A stretch of DNA of 5,338 nt from Methanosarcinaceae archaeon (lineage in GTDB: Archaea; Halobacteriota; Methanosarcinia; Methanosarcinales; Methanosarcinaceae). Below are positions 1 through 5,338 of this stretch, piece after piece. The notes below the pieces were generated by a model. That model was not told the DNA's origin. It ran no database searches and saw only the letters and a list, made by a program, of their open reading frames with translations. Both the position numbers and the translations under genes were made by a program. Each line of letters begins with the position of its first letter. Position 1 is the first letter of the stretch. Location of the stretch: the NCBI GenBank assembly GCA_020793555.1, contig DQIO01000161.1, positions 1-5,338 of the forward strand. Direction: 5' to 3'.

Positions 1-126
1 CTATGCCCCGATCTCTAACATCGGCACCTGCATGTACGCGCAATTGCCCGCGTGTGTTCCTAAGTCTGTGCGCTGACGGCGCAGTGTAGAAACCGATCGG
101 TAATTTTGGAGTCTAATTTAATATGA

Positions 127-172
127 CCTATGCCCCTAATAATAGACACTTGAAAATTGACTCGACACTAGT
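127..172 (+). repeat. Left copy of an inverted ~47-bp repeat (probable IS/MITE end)
   Basis: This stretch matches the reverse complement of 5238-5285. By hand alignment 42 of 48 columns are identical, with two single-base gaps and four mismatches. Within it GACACT occurs twice, in the ...GACACTTGAAA...CGACACTAGT part. Similarity stops sharply at ACTAGT on the side facing the transporter gene and fades gradually on the outer side (TTTAATATGACC against TATAATTGTGCC). This suggests that the tip of the element is at about 172 and its body lies to the left, outside the block. No transposase gene is visible, so the IS family cannot be named. The tip is only about 50 bp from the transporter start codon, so an outward promoter in the element could drive that gene; this is inference. 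Confidence 0.6.
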
Positions 173-224
173 TGTGGTGCTTGTTCAATTGAAATTGATT
201 GCATTACATAAGGGTTAAGTGCAA

Positions 225-1145
225 ATGAACAAAATAAACATTAGCAAGATAGAGATATTATTAAGCGGCATTTTTTTTGGAACAATCCCCATATTTTCTG
301 TTTTTTTGAACAGGCTAGAAATCTCTTCATATCAACAAGTTTTTTTCAGGATAACAATATCCATTTTGATCCTACTCGTCATCATTTTACTGGTTGAGGG
401 ATCCAAACTATTAAAAATACGAAAATCAGATATCCTAAAATTTAATTTATTTGGTTTTTTTTTGACAATGGCTTATTTCACATACCTATCTTCGATTTCA
501 TTAGGTGTGTCTGCAAGTGAAGCCGTTTTCTTAACATATACCCAACCTTTTTTTGTAATCCTGCTAAGCAAAATAATACTGAAAGAGAAAATAACCACAG
601 TAAAATTAATGGCTGCAACTTTATCCATAGTTGGTGCAGCAATGATTTTGCAAATTTGGATGATTAATACCATGGAATACAAATCACTGATCGGATATTT
701 TCTCGCAGTTCTCAACGGTTTCTTTTTCGCTTCCTATATCGTATCAGGTCGTTATATTGGACTTTCAAGAAAATATAATTTTTTGACAACAACATTTTGG
801 TCATTTGTTCCGGGGCTACTATGGTTAATACCTGGTTGGTTTCTACTAAAATTGATTACAAATGACAAAAACATAGTAGATTTCTCATTTAATCTGACAC
901 CATCGGCATGGGGTTTATTATTTGGATTAGCTTTTTTAGGCACAGTATTACCTTATATGTCACTCAACAAAGGACTTCATGAAGTGAAAGCTTCACAGGC
1001 TGGCATCCTATTATTGGTTGAGCCAATAAGTGTGGTGTTAATGGGTTTCTTAATTCTCCAAGAAACACTATATTTTTGGCAAATTGTCGGAGCTCTTTTA
1101 ACTATATTTTCAGTAATAATGGTCAATTTTGAAACTGAAAGTTAA
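225..1145 (+). CDS. EamA/DMT-family membrane transporter
   Basis: This is an integral membrane protein of the drug/metabolite transporter superfamily: 306 residues from ATG at 225, or 308 from the in-frame GTG at 219. The protein has two tandem EamA-type halves, about residues 10-145 and 158-303, with roughly ten hydrophobic segments, the usual size and plan for the family. Each half ends with the typical pair of helices around a conserved proline: TYTQPFFVILLSKIILKEKIT near 106-126 and LLLVEPISVVLMGFLILQET near 264-283. EamA proteins export or exchange amino acids, nucleotide-sugar precursors or other small metabolites; nothing here identifies the substrate. I prefer ATG 225 because the weak AGGG at 211-214 lies 10 nt from it but only 4 nt from the GTG. 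The gene is AT-rich with long T-runs (about one third G+C in a sampled line) against about half in the neighbouring cdc48, suggesting recent transfer. It stands alone and converges on the heat-shock operon; no functional link is evident. Confidence 0.88.
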   Translation: MNKINISKIEILLSGIFFGTIPIFSVFLNRLEISSYQQVFFRITISILILLVIILLVEGSKLLKIRKSDILKFNLFGFFLTMAYFTYLSSISLGVSASEAVFLTYTQPFFVILLSKIILKEKITTVKLMAATLSIVGAAMILQIWMINTMEYKSLIGYFLAVLNGFFFASYIVSGRYIGLSRKYNFLTTTFWSFVPGLLWLIPGWFLLKLITNDKNIVDFSFNLTPSAWGLLFGLAFLGTVLPYMSLNKGLHEVKASQAGILLLVEPISVVLMGFLILQETLYFWQIVGALLTIFSVIMVNFETES

Positions 1146-1182
1146 ATATATTTAAGTTCTAAAAGTTTTATCCACCATAACG

Positions 1183-1320
1183 GGTATTTGCATAGCTGAT
1201 ATTCTGATTGCAAAATTCTGATCTATACGAATCGAAACCAATGCTACTGCCGTAGGTGAGGTTTCTTCTCGGGGTCTGGTAATGTGGGCTGTGAATCGAC
1301 ATTCTGACAAAAACAGCTAA
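1183..1320 (+). pseudogene. Possible degraded 3' end of an IS605-type tnpB
   Basis: This is a weak call. One plus-strand frame starts with GICIAD, which could be a decayed form of the GIYACGD stretch often found near the end of TnpB proteins. After one in-frame TGA (1219-1221) it continues with the peptide-like stretch IETNATAVGEVSSRGLVM and stops at TAA 1318-1320. Base composition here is more balanced than in the AT-rich sequence on either side. If real, it is the residue of an IS200/IS605-family element, whose tnpB 3' end also supplies the omega RNA. No RuvC motif or zinc finger remains, and no other element part was found. It could equally be unconstrained intergenic DNA. Confidence 0.22.
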
Positions 1321-1356
1321 ACAAATTCAAAAACTGTGCGATGTATTGACCCTTTT

Positions 1357-1388
1357 CACAAAAACAAAAGTTTCATTTTGTTTTTGTG
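1357..1388. repeat. Perfect 13-bp inverted repeat between convergent genes
   Basis: CACAAAAACAAAA (1357-1369) and its exact reverse complement TTTTGTTTTTGTG (1376-1388) flank the 6-nt loop GTTTCA. On either strand the distal arm is a T-rich run, the kind of signal that ends archaeal transcription. The repeat lies 211 bp past the transporter stop and about 40 bp beyond the U-tract after hsp20. It may be a bidirectional terminator separating the two convergent units, or a remnant of a small mobile element. Confidence 0.5.
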
Positions 1389-1425
1389 GCCGATAAAATT
1401 TTGGTCCCAATAAACTATACAATTT

Positions 1426-1482
1426 AAAAAATCTAAAATTTACAAAATGCGGCGTTTACATATTTACTCCACCGCACTTTGT
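1426..1482 (-). terminator. Probable terminator of the hsr1-cdc48-hsp20 operon
   Basis: About 33 bp past the hsp20 stop, the minus-strand transcript can form a hairpin from ACAAAGUGCGG (1482-1472) and CCGCAUUUUGU (1452-1442). All eleven positions pair, one as G-U. That wobble pairs only in the minus-strand transcript; in plus-strand RNA it would be an A-C mismatch, so the structure fits the operon and not the transporter. It is followed by UUUUAG and a U6 run (1431-1426). Archaeal RNA polymerase mainly responds to the U-tract, and the hairpin may protect the 3' end. Confidence 0.55.
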
Positions 1483-1514
1483 GAATGGCCAGTAACCCTG
1501 CCTTGTAGTTTTGT

Positions 1515-2045
1515 CTAATCGATTCGAATAGAGGTTTTCTCCTCAGGTTCCTGCCGTTTAAAAATAACTTCAAGTACACCGTTTTTGTAAGTAGCTTTTG
1601 CACTGTCCTGATCGATCTTGACTGGTAGCTCCACATATTCGGAGTACTTCCGTTCGCCATGTATTGCTTTAAGTTCAACTGTTGATTCGGTTGCATCCAA
1701 ATGGATGTCTTCTTTCTCGATACCGGGCATTTCAGCAACAACATGTACACTATCCTCAGTTTCAAGAACATCTACAAGTGGTTTTCTCTCACCAATATTA
1801 ATTTGCTGCCCCATAGGTTTCCCGTCGAATGCCTCAGGTGGAACGTTTCCAAATTCTCGGATCTCCGGTTCTTCACCCGGGTGTCGGGTCACGGAAAATC
1901 CATATACGAAAGGCTGGGTTGGAAGATCATCCACGCTGGCACCCATTTCATTTAATATGTGGTCGATCATACTTTCAATATCTTCAAATTGATCTGCTCC
2001 AAAAAGATCATCGAACAAGTTTCGTTTTCTTTTCCTGTCTGCCAT
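1515..2045 (-). CDS. hsp20: Hsp20 / alpha-crystallin small heat-shock protein
   Basis: This is an ATP-independent holdase of 176 residues that binds unfolding proteins in the cytoplasm and prevents aggregation, usually as a large oligomer. The N-terminal region (1-85) is charged and flexible, starting with a basic stretch (MADRKRKRN) and acidic helices. The alpha-crystallin domain spans about 86-165, with the early strand DSVHVVAEMPG (98-108) and the hallmark KNGVLEVIFKR (154-164), a form of the A-x-x-x-G-V-L signature. The tail carries an I-x-I anchor, IRI at 173-175, which in this family docks on the neighbouring dimer. ATG at 2045 is favoured by a strong ribosome binding site (GAGGTGA, 6 nt upstream). 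It is the last gene of the operon, 25 bp after cdc48, with no convincing promoter of its own in the gap. Heat induction through the upstream operator is inferred. The product would hand clients to the Cdc48 unfoldase or another refolding system. Confidence 0.95.
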   Translation of the reverse strand: MADRKRKRNLFDDLFGADQFEDIESMIDHILNEMGASVDDLPTQPFVYGFSVTRHPGEEPEIREFGNVPPEAFDGKPMGQQINIGERKPLVDVLETEDSVHVVAEMPGIEKEDIHLDATESTVELKAIHGERKYSEYVELPVKIDQDSAKATYKNGVLEVIFKRQEPEEKTSIRID

Positions 2046-2051
2046 AATATA

Positions 2052-2058
2052 TCACCTC
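2052..2058 (-). promoter_or_regulatory. Ribosome binding site of hsp20
   Basis: On the minus strand GAGGTGA lies 6 nt before the hsp20 ATG and is complementary to the CACCUC core at the 3' end of archaeal 16S rRNA. It is the strongest such site in the window, stronger than those of the other two operon genes, so Hsp20 may be made in excess over the regulator and Cdc48 from the same mRNA. Confidence 0.75.
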
Positions 2059-2070
2059 TATATTTATGTT

Positions 2071-4329
2071 TTAGCTAATGTAATCTGTTGTTGCTTCATA
2101 TTTTTCATTTTTCATTTTTTCGTATTCTTCTTGCGGTTCATAATCGTTAGCCGCGTATCTTGCAAATGTTTCTGCGCTTTGTTCATAGAAATTAAGCGAA
2201 CTTCTTGATGTGGTAGGTTTGACGCGTGACACTGCATGTTCAAAGTGCTCCATTGTAAGCTGTGTCTCCCGAACATTCTTCAACATTTCCGTTTTGTCTG
2301 TACCGTGTTTTACAATCTCACGCAGTACAAGCATTGCTGCTTCACGACATATGGCTTCAATATCTGCACCAACGTATCCGCCAGTCATATCTGCAAGTTC
2401 GGACAATTTGATCTCATCCGTAATCGGTTTACCCTTAAGATGAATCTTAAATATTTTCTCGCGACTTTCTTTATCCGGCACCTTGACGTAGATAAGCCGA
2501 TCAAACCTGCCCGGACGCAGAAGTGCAGGATCAACCATGTCCGGTCGGTTGGTTGCGGCTACGATCACAACATCTTTGAGTTCTTCGATCCCGTCCAGTT
2601 CAGTAAGTATCTGGCTTATGACGCGCTCTGTGACATGTGAATCGGAACCTGTACCGCGGTGCGGTGCGATCGAATCGATCTCGTCAAAGAATATCACGGT
2701 CGGAGCAGCCTGTTTTGCCTTGCGGAATGTTTCCCGGACGGCACGCTCGGATTCACCTACGTACTTACTCAGCATTTCCGGTCCTTTAATGCTGATAAAG
2801 TTTGCTTCACTCTCGCTTGCAACGGCTTTTGCAAGCATTGTCTTGCCAGTGCCGGGTGGTCCGAATAGCATGATCCCGCGTGGGGGTTTGGTGTTGATGG
2901 CACTGAATAGTTCAGGGTACTTGAGCGGCCATTCAACTGCCTCGATGAGTTCTTGTTTAGATGTATCCAGTCCGCCGATGTCGTCCCACTTAACATGCGC
3001 CACTTCTACGAACACTTCACGCATAGCCGAGGGTTCAATGTTCTTCAATGCTTCATAGAAATCATTTTTTTTGACCTCAAGTTCATCCATTATCTCTTGT
3101 GGTATCTCGTCCTCGATGTTTATTGAGGGAAGGATTCTTCGAATTGCATGCATCGCCGCTTCCTTACACAGCGATGAGAGGTCAGCACCTACAAATCCGT
3201 GCGTGATATCTGCAAGTACTTCGAGATCCAGACCATCTTCAAGCGGCATTCCACGAGTATGGACATGGAGAATCTGCAACCTTCCATTGCGGTCTGGAAT
3301 GCCAATCTCGATCTCCCTGTCAAACCTGCCGCCGCGCCGCAGGGCTTCATCGATCGAATTCGGGCGGTTGGTTGCAGCGATAACGACAACCTCGCCTCTG
3401 GATTGCAATCCATCCATGAGTGAGAGCAATTGCGCAACAACCCTGCGCTCAACTTCACCGGTAACTTCTCCGCGTTTTGGTGCGATCGAGTCAATTTCGT
3501 CGATGAATATGATCGACGGGGCATCACGTTGTGCTTCTTCAAACATCTCGCGCAGTTTCTCTTCACTTTCACCGTAGTATTTTGATACGATCTCCGGACC
3601 GCTGATGGATATAAAGTTCGCATCGGTCTCGGATGCAACTGCTTTTGCGATCATGGTCTTTCCTGTTCCGGGCGGTCCGTGGAGGAGAACGCCTTTTGGT
3701 GGCTCGACGCCGAGTTTCTGGAACAGTTCCGGATGACGCAAAGGCAGTTCGATCATCTCGCGCACAAGTCCGATCTCACGTTTGAGCCCGCCGATGTCTT
3801 CGTATGATAGGTGTTCAGTCGTTATGCCTTCCCCAACTGGTTTTTCCTTGAGCATGATTTCGGTGTTGCGTGAAACAATAACAGGTCCGGAGGGGGTTGT
3901 TGACATAACAATGAATGACAGGGGGTTGTTGACGGTCTCAACGCGTATGTTTTGGCCGCGGTCTATTGGTCTGCCTTCAAGTATTCGTAATATGTAGCGC
4001 ACACCTCCGACCAACCGGACAGGTTTTGTGGGTGCCAGTGTTATCCGTTTTGCTTCTTTTGCATCTACCTTTTTGATTTTCACTTTGTCATCCAGACCGA
4101 CTTTGGCATTGTTGCGGATGTTACCATCAATTCGTATGATGCTTTTTCCTGTATCATCGGGATATCCGGGCCAGACGATACCGTATCCTTTTTCTTTACT
4201 TTTGATCTCGATGATGTCACCGCTTGCAACACCTACATTTTCCATCAGGTCTTTGTCAAGTCTGGCAATACCCCTGCCAGCATCCCGATGGTATGCTTCG
4301 GCTACCCGTACAACAATTTCATCACTCAT
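2071..4329 (-). CDS. cdc48: Cdc48/VAT-type AAA+ ATPase (two-ring unfoldase)
   Basis: This is an archaeal homologue of p97/VCP and Thermoplasma VAT: a hexameric ATP-driven machine that unfolds or extracts proteins, often for the 20S proteasome. At 752 residues it is full length. The N domain (about 1-185) has the double-psi barrel (opening [20 protein letters not shown]) and the beta-clam part. The D1 ring has Walker A GPPGTGKT 218-225, pore loop KYYG 250-253, Walker B IIFIDE 273-278, sensor N321 and arginine fingers R332/R335. The D2 ring has Walker A GPPGTGKT 490-497, pore loop KYVG 522-525, Walker B VIFFDE 545-550, sensor N594 and fingers R605/R608. Both ATPase sites look intact. Start ATG 4329 overlaps the regulator's stop in an ATGA, with no clear Shine-Dalgarno, so translation is probably coupled. 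The C-terminus ends DYIS: tyrosine is third from the end, so the canonical HbYX proteasome-docking motif is absent. Context makes this a stress-regulated copy; a second, housekeeping Cdc48 elsewhere in the genome is plausible but cannot be seen. Confidence 0.97.
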   Translation of the reverse strand: MSDEIVVRVAEAYHRDAGRGIARLDKDLMENVGVASGDIIEIKSKEKGYGIVWPGYPDDTGKSIIRIDGNIRNNAKVGLDDKVKIKKVDAKEAKRITLAPTKPVRLVGGVRYILRILEGRPIDRGQNIRVETVNNPLSFIVMSTTPSGPVIVSRNTEIMLKEKPVGEGITTEHLSYEDIGGLKREIGLVREMIELPLRHPELFQKLGVEPPKGVLLHGPPGTGKTMIAKAVASETDANFISISGPEIVSKYYGESEEKLREMFEEAQRDAPSIIFIDEIDSIAPKRGEVTGEVERRVVAQLLSLMDGLQSRGEVVVIAATNRPNSIDEALRRGGRFDREIEIGIPDRNGRLQILHVHTRGMPLEDGLDLEVLADITHGFVGADLSSLCKEAAMHAIRRILPSINIEDEIPQEIMDELEVKKNDFYEALKNIEPSAMREVFVEVAHVKWDDIGGLDTSKQELIEAVEWPLKYPELFSAINTKPPRGIMLFGPPGTGKTMLAKAVASESEANFISIKGPEMLSKYVGESERAVRETFRKAKQAAPTVIFFDEIDSIAPHRGTGSDSHVTERVISQILTELDGIEELKDVVIVAATNRPDMVDPALLRPGRFDRLIYVKVPDKESREKIFKIHLKGKPITDEIKLSELADMTGGYVGADIEAICREAAMLVLREIVKHGTDKTEMLKNVRETQLTMEHFEHAVSRVKPTTSRSSLNFYEQSAETFARYAANDYEPQEEYEKMKNEKYEATTDYIS

Positions 4330-5024
4330 TGTTCATCAACTGTTTCGTTTTCAGATTCAAGTATTTTCCAATATTGTTGATTGTCCTTTATAGTATATTC
4401 AATGAGCCCTCTTTTAGCCATTGTTAATACTTGCGCACTGATATGGCTTGGATGTATTGTGAAGTTATAGGACAGCGATGCAATACTGTGTTTATTTTTG
4501 AGCAGTGCATATAGTATCTCTGCCTGAAGGGGATTGTCTGCAACTTTATCTATCGCATCCATGCAGACGTCCATGAGTTCGGAATATTCGACTTGCAATT
4601 CCTGTTGTTTGCGTGCAAGTTCTTCTTGTTTGCTCTTCGTGTTCCGTATTTCATGGTTCAGTTCTGCAAGTATTGATGCAGCGTGCTCTTTTTGCACTTC
4701 GATCGTTTCATCATTATCTTGCGTTAAGTGATATCTTGTATTAATTGGAGACGTATGCACAGATACGGCATAAGAATGGGGCGACACCGCTACTTCAATG
4801 CGCATGTTGTCTGCGATGTTGAAGTATTTGCGTCTTTGGTCATCCACGCGGCATTCTATGAGTCCTGTATCCTCAAGCATGCCCAGATGATTTATAATTG
4901 CCTTCGGGCCAACCCCGAGTCGTCCTGATATTTCACTGACATAACATGGGCGATCGGACAGGAGCTGGAGGATCTTTCTCCTGTTCTTGTTGCCCAGTAT
5001 GTCAAGCATTTGTGCTGATTCCAT
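4326..5024 (-). CDS. hsr1: Phr/HSR1-family winged-helix heat-shock regulator (ArsR-like)
   Basis: This is a DNA-binding regulator of 232 residues and the first gene of the operon. Residues about 5-75 form an ArsR-type winged helix: [16 protein letters not shown], then [22 protein letters not shown] with the recognition helix around 38-48, then [20 protein letters not shown] as the wing. From memory this resembles Pyrococcus Phr (LGNETRRRIL...YFVSELSRELGVGQKAVLEHL). Residues about 108-160 are charged and heptad-like ([17 protein letters not shown]), a likely coiled-coil dimer arm. Residues about 163-222 look like a second winged helix ([10 protein letters not shown]...[33 protein letters not shown]). 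ATG 5024 is supported by AAGGA (5034-5030), 5 nt upstream. The gene directly precedes cdc48 and hsp20, as HSR1 (AF1298) does in Archaeoglobus fulgidus. A CTAAC-N5-GTTAG site in its own promoter suggests autorepression. The family is firm; calling it HSR1 rests on gene order plus operator, and sensing of heat is inferred. Confidence 0.88.
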   Translation of the reverse strand: MESAQMLDILGNKNRRKILQLLSDRPCYVSEISGRLGVGPKAIINHLGMLEDTGLIECRVDDQRRKYFNIADNMRIEVAVSPHSYAVSVHTSPINTRYHLTQDNDETIEVQKEHAASILAELNHEIRNTKSKQEELARKQQELQVEYSELMDVCMDAIDKVADNPLQAEILYALLKNKHSIASLSYNFTIHPSHISAQVLTMAKRGLIEYTIKDNQQYWKILESENETVDEQ

Positions 5025-5072
5025 ATTTTTCCTTAATTTTATGCTTACATGTCAGTCCGACTTTGTGGTGTC

Positions 5073-5092
5073 CCTTGGGGGAGGACCCAAGG
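5073..5092 (-). other. Hairpin in the operon's 5' leader
   Basis: In the minus-strand leader, CCUUGGG (5092-5086) and CCCAAGG (5079-5073) form a perfect 7-bp stem around the loop UCCUCC. The leader between the predicted transcription start (about 5189) and the ATG at 5024 is about 165 nt, long for an archaeon. The loop resembles the anti-Shine-Dalgarno end of 16S rRNA, and its UCCU could pair with the AGGA of the gene's own ribosome binding site at 5033-5030. A role in mRNA stability or temperature-dependent translation is possible but unproven. Confidence 0.4.
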
Positions 5093-5155
5093 TTAAACAA
5101 GTAAATCCAAGCGTTAGCAAGGGTTTATTTGTGGAGGGGAAGATATACACAGAGA

Positions 5156-5164
5156 GTTAGTAAC
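5156..5164. promoter_or_regulatory. Possible extra HSR1 half-site in the leader
   Basis: The 9-bp palindrome GTTAGTAAC contains the GTTAG half-site of the operator at 5187-5203. It lies about 30 bp downstream of the predicted transcription start. The full CTAAC-N5-GTTAG spacing is not present, so any binding would be weaker or cooperative. Confidence 0.3.
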
Positions 5165-5186
5165 CAAGGAGTGATGTCATTTGGGT

Positions 5187-5203
5187 ACTAACCTATAGTT
5201 AGT
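5187..5203. promoter_or_regulatory. HSR1-type operator ACTAAC-N5-GTTAGT
   Basis: ACTAAC (5187-5192) and GTTAGT (5198-5203) are perfect inverted half-sites separated by CTATA. The core CTAAC-N5-GTTAG is identical to the motif I recall from DNase I footprints of HSR1 upstream of AF1298 in Archaeoglobus fulgidus. It lies between the TATA box (5211-5219) and the predicted start site near 5189, so a bound dimer would block RNA polymerase, the mode described for Phr. It sits just upstream of the gene for an HSR1-like protein, implying autoregulation of all three operon genes. Confidence 0.82.
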
Positions 5204-5210
5204 GGTCATG

Positions 5211-5219
5211 ATATATAAA
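5211..5219 (-). promoter_or_regulatory. TATA box of the hsr1-cdc48-hsp20 operon
   Basis: The minus strand reads TTTATATAT, close to the consensus archaeal TATA box, preceded by AACAATC as a possible BRE. Counting about 26 nt downstream puts the start of transcription near 5188-5190, inside the operator. The GTTAGT at 5227-5232 lies just upstream of the BRE and may be another regulator half-site. Confidence 0.72.
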
Positions 5220-5226
5220 GATTGTT

Positions 5227-5232
5227 GTTAGT
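5227..5232. promoter_or_regulatory. Possible upstream HSR1 half-site
   Basis: GTTAGT, identical to the right half of the operator at 5187-5203, lies just upstream of the TATA box and five bases from the tip of the right flanking repeat. No matching CTAAC is found at the 5-nt spacing. Binding here would be expected only by cooperation with the main site. Confidence 0.3.
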
Positions 5233-5237
5233 GGATC

Positions 5238-5285
5238 ACTAGTGTCGCGTCAACTTTCAAGTGTCGTATTATGAAGGGCATAAGG
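5238..5285 (-). repeat. Right copy of the inverted ~47-bp repeat (probable IS/MITE end)
   Basis: This is the reverse complement of 127-172, with 42 of 48 aligned columns identical. From the tip outward the plus strand begins ACTAGTGTCGCGTCAACTTT and carries two copies of AGTGTCG set 19 bp apart. The tip also lies in the 8-bp palindrome CACTAGTG (5237-5244). It stops about 18 bp upstream of the operon's TATA box, so an element end appears to have landed directly against the promoter without breaking it. The body of the element would lie to the right, where the sequence is AT-rich and includes the 7-bp inverted repeat AATTATT-TC-AATAATT (5302-5317). No transposase is visible. Confidence 0.6.
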
Positions 5286-5338
5286 CACAATTATAAAATC
5301 AAATTATTTCAATAATTATATTAGACGCAGATTCACAC

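Noticed and set aside
184..193. Palindrome TTCAATTGAA upstream of the transporter as an operator
   Set aside because: It is a short AT-rich palindrome, expected by chance, with no regulator gene beside it.
1357..1388. CRISPR repeat
   Set aside because: There is only one inverted repeat, with no regularly spaced direct copies or spacers.
1618..1992. Plus-strand open frames opposite hsp20
   Set aside because: They are antisense shadows of a clear Hsp20 gene, with serine-rich sequence, no domain and no ribosome binding site.
2046..2070. AT-rich ATAAATATA as a separate hsp20 promoter
   Set aside because: A TATA box here would place the transcription start inside the hsp20 coding region, so cotranscription with cdc48 is more likely.
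2210..4427. Several 65-173-codon plus-strand frames opposite cdc48 and the regulator, and minus-strand frames in other phases
   Set aside because: All overlap the full-length Cdc48 or regulator gene, whose motifs are intact; the alternatives are low-complexity shadows.
5157..5180. Seven-codon leader ORF (MTSLLGY) before the regulator
   Set aside because: It has no ribosome binding site and no biased codon content, and such short frames are common by chance.
127..5285. A single 5.1-kb transposon with these sequences as its own terminal repeats
   Set aside because: Similarity ends sharply on the inner sides and fades on the outer sides, no target duplication is visible next to 127 and 5285, and no transposase lies between; two separate element ends fit better.

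Overview
This is archaeal DNA, probably from a mesophilic euryarchaeon of the Methanosarcinales/Archaeoglobales side (methanogen or ANME-like). The grounds are a two-ring Cdc48/VAT-type ATPase, a winged-helix regulator of the Phr/HSR1 family, a TTTATATAT-type TATA box and a GAGGTGA ribosome binding site. The lineage is inferred from gene content only.

The core is a three-gene minus-strand operon read from right to left: a Phr/HSR1-like heat-shock regulator (5024-4326), a Cdc48 AAA+ unfoldase (4329-2071, sharing an ATGA with the regulator) and an Hsp20 small heat-shock protein (2045-1515, 25 bp further on). Its promoter region carries a TATA box (5211-5219) followed by the perfect inverted repeat ACTAAC-N5-GTTAGT (5187-5203), which overlaps the predicted start of transcription. 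As I recall the published work on Archaeoglobus fulgidus, the order regulator-cdc48-hsp20 and the operator CTAAC-N5-GTTAG are those of the HSR1 operon (AF1298-AF1297-AF1296). The window therefore appears to hold a complete, self-regulated proteostasis operon. Hsp20 would hold unfolding proteins, Cdc48 would unfold or extract them, and the regulator would set the level of all three. A hairpin plus U-tract (1426-1482) probably ends the transcript.

On the plus strand, at left, lies an AT-rich EamA/DMT-family membrane transporter gene (225-1145), convergent with the operon and very different from it in base composition. The 369 bp between the convergent genes hold a possible degraded TnpB 3' end (1183-1320, weak), a perfect 13-bp inverted repeat (1357-1388) and the operon terminator.

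The whole block is framed by two near-identical 46/48-bp sequences in inverted orientation (127-172 and 5238-5285). They look like ends of insertion sequences or MITEs whose bodies lie outside the block. The first ~110 bp are GC-rich (35 of the first 60 bases are G or C), hold no gene I can support, and probably belong to the left element or to an upstream gene.
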